Below, one piece after another: positions 23,368 through 29,258 of a stretch of 29,258 nt of DNA. The notes under the pieces were generated by a model. That model saw only the letters and a program-made list of their open reading frames with translations. It was not told the origin of the DNA and did not search any database. Positions within the stretch are counted from its first letter, which is position 1. Each line of letters opens with the position of its first letter. This DNA is from an uncultured Selenomonadales bacterium (GTDB lineage Bacteria > Bacillota > Negativicutes > Selenomonadales > Selenomonadaceae), in the NCBI GenBank assembly GCA_937915885.1, contig CALGGP010000043.1, positions 1 through 29,258 of the forward strand. The letters are read 5' to 3'. Made by a program: the position numbers and the translations under genes.

Positions 23368-23820
23368 TTATCGAATGTTGAGCTCGACCGTCTCGGGCTT
23401 CTGCGCCGCGTGCGGATGCTTACCGTCCTTGTACACGTACAGCTTACGGAACAAATCCGCGCCGAGTTTATTCTTCGGCAGCATTCCCTTGATCGCATGC
23501 TCGATCACGCGCTCGGGGAATTTTCTCATCCAATCGCCCGCCGTCTCGAATTTTGCGCCGCCGGGATATCCGGTGTGATGGAAATAAATTTTCTTCTTGA
23601 GTTTCTTGCCGGTGAACACCGCTTTCGACGCGTTGATCACTATCACATAATCGCCGGTGTCGACGTGCGGAGTGAATATCGGTTTATTTTTGCCGCGAAG
23701 TATTTTTGCCGCCTCTGCCGCCAAACGTCCGACGGTTTTTCCCTCGGCGTCGAGCAGATACCATTTCTTTTCAACGTCTTTTGCTTTTGCCATGAAGGTC
23801 GTCTTCATCGGATTGCTCAT
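23368..23820 (-). CDS. rplM: 50S ribosomal protein L13
   Basis: A 150-aa protein with TTFMAKAKDVEKKWYLLDAEGKTVGRLA at the N-terminus and HTGYPGG, PERVIEHAIKGMLPKNKLG and LYVYKDGKHPHAAQKPE downstream. The ATG at 23820 (MSNPMKTTF) follows GGGGGG by 7 nt. An ATG 12 nt further in (MKTTF) is the more common family start and remains possible. First gene of the L13-S9 operon, preceded by a leader RNA and promoter. Confidence 0.98.
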   Translation of the reverse strand: MSNPMKTTFMAKAKDVEKKWYLLDAEGKTVGRLAAEAAKILRGKNKPIFTPHVDTGDYVIVINASKAVFTGKKLKKKIYFHHTGYPGGAKFETAGDWMRKFPERVIEHAIKGMLPKNKLGADLFRKLYVYKDGKHPHAAQKPETVELNIR

Positions 23821-23849
23821 TAAAAATCCCCCCAAGGGTCTGATAAATT

Positions 23850-23905
23850 TCTCTGATGATGAATGTCGCGACCGCCCGGGGCTTGTGGAACGCTCACTTA
23901 TTCAT
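23850..23905 (-). ncRNA. Ribosomal protein L13 leader-like cis-regulatory RNA
   Basis: The 5' UTR of rplM contains, in the minus sense, ATGAATAAGTGAGC, a CCCGGGCGGTCGCGAC core and ATTCATCATCAGAG. The outer ATGAAT and ATTCAT pair. The segment looks like the L13 leader family known upstream of rplM in Firmicutes, which is thought to let L13 regulate its own operon. Identification is from memory of the family consensus, not a covariance search. Confidence 0.55.
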
Positions 23906-23914
23906 ACAAAAAAG

Positions 23915-23943
23915 ATTTTAGCCAAATTGCCGATCGAAGTCAA
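23915..23943 (-). promoter_or_regulatory. Sigma-A promoter of rplM-rpsI
   Basis: Minus-strand TTGACT (23943-23938), 17-nt spacer and TAAAAT (23920-23915). Transcription would begin near 23908, immediately before the leader RNA. Confidence 0.8.
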
Positions 23944-23996
23944 GAAAATTTTTGCCGCATCGAAGGCGACGTTCCTCAACGAGAGCGGCGGAGAAT

Positions 23997-26900
23997 TTAT
24001 TTATTGGGCACTTTCAACGTATCGGGCTTGACGGCGAGCACATCAAAATATTTTTCGTCCCGCTTGATCGGCAGCAATTTGATCATCGTCCCGCTCGTTA
24101 CCTTGTCCCACGTCGAGTCCGGCAGGAAAAATTCCAATCGACCGTCCGGCAAGCCATCATCATAGCCCTTGATCGTGTGCAACGTGATCGTCGACGGAGT
24201 CCCCGGCTCGATGTTGAGCCCGCCACCGCGATTGTACGCAAGGTACAGCGTCGGCGTGTAATCCGCCGTCGACTCGATTATCAGCTTGCAATTCTTTGCG
24301 CGCGGCGTTTTCTTCAACAGCCCGCTCGTCCCCCACTCCAGCCAATAATTGATCACCGACTTCGGTCGATTGTTGATCATAAATCGCGACGGATTTGAGT
24401 ACACCGTCGTCCCGTCGTTCATTCGGAACTCCCCGATCACCGTGATGTATATCTCCGCCGTCGGCACCGAAGGCACCAATATAAATTTATCCTGCCGATA
24501 TTTCTCACTCGTGATCGAGCGCATGTGATTTTGTTTCGCGTCGCTTATCGACGAGTACAATCCGCGCGGAGATGATTTCGTGTTGAAGGAATAATGAATG
24601 CGCGTGATGCTCGACGGCAACGGGCGGAGGAAAATTTTTAATCTGCCGTCGATGATCTGAGACTTGTCGCGATCGATCTCGCACGGCTCCACCGACGCCG
24701 CCGCCTCTATCGAATTGATCAGCGCCTTCGTCTGATTGGCGCAAACCACCGCGATGCGGCTGATGTCCGACGGCATGGAAAAATCGCAAGTGTTATCGCG
24801 ACTGCCGGCGCTCGACAACAACTCCGCATTATCGAACGCCGCCTTGAGTTTCTTGCCGTCGAGAATTTTTCCGATCGGAAGGTCTTTCGAGTCGCCAAGG
24901 TCGTTCGCATCGTAAAACATCACGTCAAAATCGCTGTCGGCTTGCCACGTAAAAGTAATATGCGAACCGTTGAGCGAGTGCGCGAGATTTTTCAACGGCG
25001 TCGGCGGCAGCTCCGGCTTGAGCGACACAGTCAACGCGTCGCTGTAAACATAATCGTGCGCGGCGTTGACGTAAACGCAATCGAACCGATAATGATACTG
25101 CTTGCGATTTTTGACGGCGCGGTCGACGAATGGCGCCTGAACGCAATCGGCGATGATGACGGAGTTGCCGTCGTTGTCGGTGCGGGTGATGCGAACTCCC
25201 AGGCACGCGTCGGCGGGCGACGCCCAATTGAAATTGCAAACGCCCTCGTCGGTGGTCGCCGAAAAACAATTCTGATCGAGCGGCGCGTAGTAAACGACCT
25301 TGCACGAAGTCGGAGCGCTGACGGCGCCCGCGCGGATCGCGAAGACGCTGTAGCCGTAAAGCACGCCCGCCTTGAGATTTTTGTCCTCGAACTCGAGCTT
25401 GGTGGTCTTGTCGACGAGCACCTTGCCGTCTTTGTTGTTGACGGGAGCGCCGCCGGTTTTTCTCAACAGTTGAAATTCGACGCCGAGATCGTTGTCGGGC
25501 TGCCAATAAATTTGACAGTTGAGAGTGATCGGATGCGCGGAAAATTTTCCGTTGATGGAAATTTTGTCGGCGATCGAGCCGCCCGATTGTTTTGTCGATT
25601 GGACGGTGATGAAGTCGGCGGAGATCGCGATCGGCTGCTTCGGACGAATCAATCTCAAGCGCTCGATTGCGGGACGGAAATTTTTCAACGCGGGCACGGA
25701 TAAAATTTCCATGCAATCCTTGACGGCTTTATCGGGCGCGGTGCTGTACGACGGCAGTTTTGCCTTCGCCCAAACGATTTGCTCATTCTTGCGCTTCATC
25801 TGCATCACTTCATTGAAGTGCGTCTCGAGTTTTTTGAGCGTGGGATCGCCGGGCTTGAGCGCCTTGGCGTCGAGCAATTTTTGAGTGAGCGTATCCATCA
25901 AATTATTGACGGCGTGCTCGAATTTTTCATCGAAATTGATGCGCCCCTCGGCGACGCTCTGATACGCGTTTTTGACGGCGGTGATGTATTCATTCATCTC
26001 GGCGATGCGTTGAGGCAATTGATGAAGTTCGGCGATCGGCGCCCCGCATGCCGGACAACGCTCGGCACTCGCCGGCAATTTCCGCTTACACGTCGGGCAG
26101 GCAATAAAAAACGACTGACCGCATGTCGGACAGACGGAGTTCTCGGCGGCTTCGCGCGTGCGGAACTGAGCGTATGTCGAGCAGTTGCCGCAAAACACGC
26201 TGAACATCGTCTCATTGGGATTGGTCGCCGATTCGTAGGGATCATTCAACAGACCCGCCGCCTTATTGTAGAGCGCCGACGACAGCTCGTAATTCAAGAA
26301 ATTCGGCAGGACGTTTTGAATACGGCTGATGCAGTTGTCGGCGAAGTACGGATCGCGCTTGAAAATTTCGGGCGCCGCCTTCAAATCACTGAACAACTTC
26401 GACAGCTTACCGAGCTTGATCGAATGATCGTAGCGATATCGATTTTCGTCGGAATTAAACACCTGCATCTGCGCGAGATTCAACAGCGCCTTGATCGAGT
26501 GCCAAACGGGGACGGGCGACGCGACGCGTTGAGCCTCGTGCTTGAAAATTTCGGAGAGCTCCTTCGCCGACAGCCGACGGTAAAAATCGACGGCTGGCTC
26601 GGTTTTGTCGATGCGGAAGGCAAGATCGTAAAGGTCGTGCACGGACGCCGCCCACGGATAATTGCGCGGGTCGGGGACGGTGTTGAAGTCGGCAAGATTT
26701 TTGGCAATCTCATTCAACACGTCGTCGGACATAAAAAATTTGTTGAGCGCGGCGGTGATCGTGCTCTTCGACTTTGCGCGCTTGACTTCAAAGCCCTGCT
26801 CTTTGTAAGTCGCCTCGATCGTCAAGAGACTGAGCCGAAGTTTTTCTCTGACGCGTTTCATCTGCGCTTGCGTGACGACGAGAGTGCCGGCGGTGTCGCC

Positions 26901-27179
26901 GCGGAGCAATCCGATATAAACGCGGAGCTGCTCGACGCGCTGACGCTTGAGGTCTTCAGCCTCGAGCGAACGGAGCTTGGGATTGTCGATGATGTTTGCG
27001 ATCGAGTCGCTCATCGAAAGTTCCTCACGAATTTTTTCGAGCCGCGCGTTGTCGACGGTGGTATTTTTTTCGTCGGTGAGACGTTTCTTCCAACGGTCGA
27101 AGGCGTCTTTAATCTTACGAATATTGTCGGGCGGATCAAATTCGACGCCGAGCATCTCGAAACAATTTCGTCTTGCCAA
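23997..27179 (-). CDS. Large zinc-ribbon protein with fibronectin-like repeats, sirtuin operon
   Basis: A 1060-aa protein of unknown function. The opening (NCFEMLGVEFDPPDNIRKIK, then DAFDRWKKRL) resembles a divergent J-domain-like helical module and is followed by about 250 mainly helical residues. Four CxxC pairs come next: CGNC (about 330), CPTC (350), CPTC (361) and CPAC (375), making two zinc ribbons. A coiled-coil stretch (about 385-480) and several beta-rich fibronectin III-like domains (about 560-1060) follow. No signal peptide or membrane helix is seen. The start is TTG at 27179, one base after the macrodomain stop, with GGGGG about 8 nt upstream; the upstream open frame overlaps the macrodomain gene and is rejected. 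It is the last gene of the sirtuin-macrodomain operon. A scaffold or sensor in stress signalling is only a guess. Confidence 0.85.
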   Translation of the reverse strand: MARRNCFEMLGVEFDPPDNIRKIKDAFDRWKKRLTDEKNTTVDNARLEKIREELSMSDSIANIIDNPKLRSLEAEDLKRQRVEQLRVYIGLLRGDTAGTLVVTQAQMKRVREKLRLSLLTIEATYKEQGFEVKRAKSKSTITAALNKFFMSDDVLNEIAKNLADFNTVPDPRNYPWAASVHDLYDLAFRIDKTEPAVDFYRRLSAKELSEIFKHEAQRVASPVPVWHSIKALLNLAQMQVFNSDENRYRYDHSIKLGKLSKLFSDLKAAPEIFKRDPYFADNCISRIQNVLPNFLNYELSSALYNKAAGLLNDPYESATNPNETMFSVFCGNCSTYAQFRTREAAENSVCPTCGQSFFIACPTCKRKLPASAERCPACGAPIAELHQLPQRIAEMNEYITAVKNAYQSVAEGRINFDEKFEHAVNNLMDTLTQKLLDAKALKPGDPTLKKLETHFNEVMQMKRKNEQIVWAKAKLPSYSTAPDKAVKDCMEILSVPALKNFRPAIERLRLIRPKQPIAISADFITVQSTKQSGGSIADKISINGKFSAHPITLNCQIYWQPDNDLGVEFQLLRKTGGAPVNNKDGKVLVDKTTKLEFEDKNLKAGVLYGYSVFAIRAGAVSAPTSCKVVYYAPLDQNCFSATTDEGVCNFNWASPADACLGVRITRTDNDGNSVIIADCVQAPFVDRAVKNRKQYHYRFDCVYVNAAHDYVYSDALTVSLKPELPPTPLKNLAHSLNGSHITFTWQADSDFDVMFYDANDLGDSKDLPIGKILDGKKLKAAFDNAELLSSAGSRDNTCDFSMPSDISRIAVVCANQTKALINSIEAAASVEPCEIDRDKSQIIDGRLKIFLRPLPSSITRIHYSFNTKSSPRGLYSSISDAKQNHMRSITSEKYRQDKFILVPSVPTAEIYITVIGEFRMNDGTTVYSNPSRFMINNRPKSVINYWLEWGTSGLLKKTPRAKNCKLIIESTADYTPTLYLAYNRGGGLNIEPGTPSTITLHTIKGYDDGLPDGRLEFFLPDSTWDKVTSGTMIKLLPIKRDEKYFDVLAVKPDTLKVPNK

Positions 27180-27180
27180 G

Positions 27181-27948
27181 TCACAAACCCCCGAGAATTT
27201 TTTGATAGATGATGCGATCGAAATCTTTAAAGACATTAAAAACGACTTCGATCGAATTGTCAACAAAAAAATTTTTGACGGTCGCGACGGCGATTTGGGC
27301 GGCGCGCTCGTTGGGAAAATGAAATTCGCCGGTCGAGATGCAGCAGAAGGCGATCGATCGGAGATTATTTTCGACGGCAATCTTTAAGCAGGATTGATAG
27401 CAATCGGCGAGAAGTTTTTCGTGCTCGACGGTCAAGCGGCTGTCGACGATCGGTCCGACGGTGTGAATGACGAATTTCGACGGCAGATTGAAGGCGGGCG
27501 TGATTTTGGCGTGACCGATCGGCTCGTCGTGATTTTGTTTCGACATGAGATCGAAGCAGGCTTGACGGAGCTGAAGACCGGCGGCGGAGTGAATTGCGTT
27601 GTCGATGCAGCCGTGACACGGCACGAAGCAGCCGAGGAGTTTATTATTGGCGGCGTTGACGATCGCATCGACCTGCAATCGAGTGATATCGCCCTGCCAC
27701 AAACGGATATTTTTTTCGACGGGCGGGATTTGTTCGATATCGACGACGCCCTTTTCGATCACTTCCGCGCGGAGCAATTGATCTTGGACGGTGAGGAAAG
27801 CCGATCGGAGCGGGAGCGGCGGACGGACATTCATCAGCGCGCGCAATAATTTTCGACGGTCGCTCACTTTTTCCGCCGCCTTTTTTAACTCGGGCATCTC
27901 GTCCAATAAAATATCGATCAAAAAATTTATCTGTTGTTCGCGATTCAT
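27181..27948 (-). CDS. Zinc-type macrodomain ADP-ribosyl hydrolase (SirTM-linked)
   Basis: A 255-aa protein with an N-terminal helical extension (about 80 residues) and a macrodomain: LWQGDITRLQVDAIVNAANNKLLGC binds ADP-ribose, and GCFVPCHGCIDNAIHSAAG (106-124) carries the Cys/His/Cys residues that hold a catalytic zinc in the SirTM-associated class. Known members of that class remove ADP-ribose placed by the partner sirtuin. The ATG at 27948 overlaps the sirtuin stop as ATGA, so the two are co-translated. A longer open frame up to 28044 is inside the sirtuin gene and is rejected. Confidence 0.92.
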   Translation of the reverse strand: MNREQQINFLIDILLDEMPELKKAAEKVSDRRKLLRALMNVRPPLPLRSAFLTVQDQLLRAEVIEKGVVDIEQIPPVEKNIRLWQGDITRLQVDAIVNAANNKLLGCFVPCHGCIDNAIHSAAGLQLRQACFDLMSKQNHDEPIGHAKITPAFNLPSKFVIHTVGPIVDSRLTVEHEKLLADCYQSCLKIAVENNLRSIAFCCISTGEFHFPNERAAQIAVATVKNFFVDNSIEVVFNVFKDFDRIIYQKILGGL

Positions 27949-28766
27949 GATTGAGTCTCCAAAATTTTGGCGATGTCGCCGTTGATGAGGATCGAACGGT
28001 CGAGAATTTGTTTGGGGGCGTCGGCTTCGCCAGCGTTGAGGCAAATGTACGTCGTATTCGGATTTTCATGCGTCATCATCCAGAACGGAAATTTTATAAT
28101 GCCCGGGGTATTGCCGCCGACGCCCAACTCGAGCAGAACGCACTCGTCGTTTTTATGTCGGCTCAAAAATTTATTGTATCGATAGGACGCCTGGCGCCAG
28201 CCGCTGTCCTCGACAAAGCGATCGTCGGAGCGAAGGTTGAGCGTCATGGGCTCGCCGCACTTCGGACAACGCGGGATCAATTCCGTCGGCACGCGCATAT
28301 TTTTTTGTTGAGCGATCATCTCTCGAACGACGGATTCATTGTCGTAAGTTTTTTGATGGCACGGCACGGAGCATTGAAACAAGCCGTAATCGCCTTGGGT
28401 GTAAAACAGGCGGGATTTATCGAAGCCGTTCAATTGGAATAAGTGATCGACGTTGGTGGTGATGACGAAATAATTTTTGTCGCGCACGAGCTCGAGCAGT
28501 TTTTGATGGACGGAGCTCGGCGGCAAATCGTAGCGGTTATAAAAAATGTTGCGGCTCCAATATGCCCAAAATGTTTCGAGGTCGGGATAAGGATAGAAGC
28601 CGCCGGAATACATGTCGTGGAAGCCGTACTCGGATTCAAAGTCGGAGAAATATTTTTGGAAGCGGGCGCCGGAGTAAGTATAGCCCGCCGCCGTCGACAG
28701 ACCGGCACCCGCGCCGATTAGGATCGTCTTTGCGGCTCGGATCGTCTCAAAAAATTTATCGCTCAA
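27945..28766 (-). CDS. Class M sirtuin (SirTM), protein ADP-ribosyltransferase
   Basis: A 273-aa Sir2-fold protein. NAD-binding GAGAGLSTAAGYTYSG (18-33) and TTNVDHLFQLNG (N105, D107) are clear. In place of the HG of deacetylating sirtuins is YTQGDYGLFQCS with Gln124, as in class M members, which ADP-ribosylate proteins rather than deacetylate. Zinc cysteines are C132, C136, C167 and C170. The TTG at 28766 has GGAGG 9 nt upstream. In the described systems SirTM modifies a lipoylated GcvH-like protein encoded beside it. No gcvH-like or lipoate ligase gene lies next to this one, so the target here is open. First gene of a three-gene operon. Confidence 0.93.
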   Translation of the reverse strand: MSDKFFETIRAAKTILIGAGAGLSTAAGYTYSGARFQKYFSDFESEYGFHDMYSGGFYPYPDLETFWAYWSRNIFYNRYDLPPSSVHQKLLELVRDKNYFVITTNVDHLFQLNGFDKSRLFYTQGDYGLFQCSVPCHQKTYDNESVVREMIAQQKNMRVPTELIPRCPKCGEPMTLNLRSDDRFVEDSGWRQASYRYNKFLSRHKNDECVLLELGVGGNTPGIIKFPFWMMTHENPNTTYICLNAGEADAPKQILDRSILINGDIAKILETQS

Positions 28767-28793
28767 ATGATCAAACCTCCAATTGGAGATAAA

Positions 28794-28829
28794 AGAATAA
28801 CGGCGCCTCCTGCAGGGCAGTCGGTGCCG
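28794..28829 (-). terminator. Terminator-like hairpin after the methyltransferase gene
   Basis: In the minus sense CGGCACC pairs with GGCGCCG (one A/C mismatch), with an inner CTGC/GCAG stem across a GA/GA internal loop, followed by the T-rich TTATTCTTTTATC. It separates the methyltransferase gene from the sirtuin operon. Confidence 0.55.
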
Positions 28830-28850
28830 CCGAAAAGATTGATGAAAAAA

Positions 28851-29258
28851 TCATTTTATGATGTAAGATGGCTTTGTATGCGCGAAAGTAAATTTATGCA
28901 ATCGATACTCGGGATAGTCGGACAAAAATTCTTCAACCGCCTTTGTTTCTCCCTCGACCGTGCCGTAATCATCAAACACGATCACTCCGCCGCGCACCAC
29001 CCTTTCAAACAATTTATTCAATCCTGCCTTCGACGGTTCATAAACGTCGGTGTCGATGTGAAGCAAGGCGATCCTCAAATGCGGATTACGCTCAACATAC
29101 TTATCAAGAGTCTCGAGGATGTCTCCCTTGATCAATTCAAAATTTCCGATGCCTTTGCTACGCAAACACTCCGAGATGTCTTCGTCAGACAAAAACTCGT
29201 CGCCGAACTGTCTGTTCCATTTGTGTATAAAACCGGCATCGCTGATCGGCCCCCCCCC
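28851..29258 (-). CDS. TylF/MycF-type O-methyltransferase, C-terminal part (runs off the window)
   Basis: The last 135 codons of an S-adenosylmethionine-dependent methyltransferase of the TylF family, which methylates sugars or small molecules. Seen: IKGDILETLDKY, LRIALLHIDTDVYEPSKAGL with the metal-binding acidic residues of the family, GGVIVFDDYGTVEGETKAVEEFL and the HKFTFAHTKPSYIIK end. The frame stays open to the window edge (upstream residues include GFIHKWNRQFGDEFL), so the internal TTG at 29192 is not the true start. The window ends in a C8 run (29251-29258), which may be a contig edge. In this setting it could belong to a surface glycan cluster; that is inference. Confidence 0.85.
   Translation of the reverse strand, partial: GGGPISDAGFIHKWNRQFGDEFLSDEDISECLRSKGIGNFELIKGDILETLDKYVERNPHLRIALLHIDTDVYEPSKAGLNKLFERVVRGGVIVFDDYGTVEGETKAVEEFLSDYPEYRLHKFTFAHTKPSYIIK

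Larger units (their letters stand above)
949..27773. repeat. Dispersed 10-bp palindrome TCCGCGCGGA, 13 copies
   Basis: Exact copies start at 949, 1581, 5405, 6159, 7016, 7247, 13571, 15407, 18500, 21584, 22902, 24561 and 27764. Copies with one mismatch start at 3374, 4208, 9245 and 25327, and the 8-bp core alone is at 36 and 22235. Five copies (949, 5405, 6159, 18500, 22901) extend to the 12-bp palindrome CTCCGCGCGGAG. Copies fall in genes of all kinds and in intergenic DNA, so this entry marks a dispersed word and not a continuous element. Confidence 0.9.

Noticed and set aside
23944..23996. Terminator between the zinc-ribbon gene and the rplM promoter
   Set aside because: GCCGC and GCGGC arms can be found, but the loop is very long and no T run follows closely, so support is too weak to list.
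27180..27380. Longer N-terminus for the 1060-aa zinc-ribbon protein
   Set aside because: It would overlap the macrodomain gene by 200 bases in another frame; a TTG with a G-rich ribosome binding site follows the macrodomain stop by one base.
1..29258. CRISPR arrays, tRNA or rRNA genes, insertion sequences, transposases
   Set aside because: No regularly spaced repeats, no cloverleaf or rRNA-like sequence and no transposase or integrase coding sequence were seen on either strand.

Overview
The window looks like chromosomal DNA of an outer-membrane-bearing Firmicute, most likely Negativicutes (Selenomonadaceae-like). Firmicute traits are strong GGAGG-type ribosome binding sites, many TTG starts, a TTGACT-17-TAAAAT promoter and an L13-leader-like RNA before rplM-rpsI. 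Outer-membrane traits are an RND efflux pump with a lipoprotein adaptor and a secreted-type calcium-repeat protein starting with the FDLQRFA motif. The taxonomic call is inference.

Layout. (1) 84-6944, minus strand: adaptor lipoprotein, RND pump, ilvD and murB, each overlapping or close to the next. The pump pair is bracketed by a 35-bp exact direct repeat. (2) 6945-7344: repeat-rich intergenic region ending in a promoter whose spacer holds an 11-T run. (3) 7345-11209, plus strand: RTX-like repeat protein, small exported protein, terminator, PHP-family phosphatase, terminator. A remnant of a second phosphatase 3' end follows. (4) 11324-22890, minus strand: a defence-type locus in type 4 BREX order. 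It comprises a 577-aa unknown protein, BrxP (PP-loop/4Fe-4S, frame broken at an A10 run), BrxC (about 1,400 aa), a 182-aa protein resembling only the N-terminus of PglZ, short BrxL, a 68-aa CxxC/CxxC protein and a cysteine desulfurase. (5) 22914-23943, minus strand: rplM-rpsI with promoter, leader and terminator. (6) 23997-28766, minus strand: a tightly packed operon of a class M sirtuin, a zinc-type macrodomain protein and a 1060-aa zinc-ribbon/fibronectin-like protein. (7) The window ends inside a TylF-type methyltransferase gene.

How the genes may work together. The defence locus joins a sulfur-mobilising desulfurase to a DndC-like PP-loop enzyme and AAA+/P-loop ATPases, with no DNA methyltransferase and no phosphatase domain. 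A sulfur-based mark on DNA or another nucleic acid is the natural hypothesis. The sirtuin and macrodomain form a writer/eraser pair for protein ADP-ribosylation, here joined to an uncharacterised large protein.

The most striking sequence-level signal is the 10-bp palindrome TCCGCGCGGA. It occurs 13 times exactly, in genes (all three reading frames) and between genes, against about 0.03 expected by chance. It behaves like a highly iterated palindrome.
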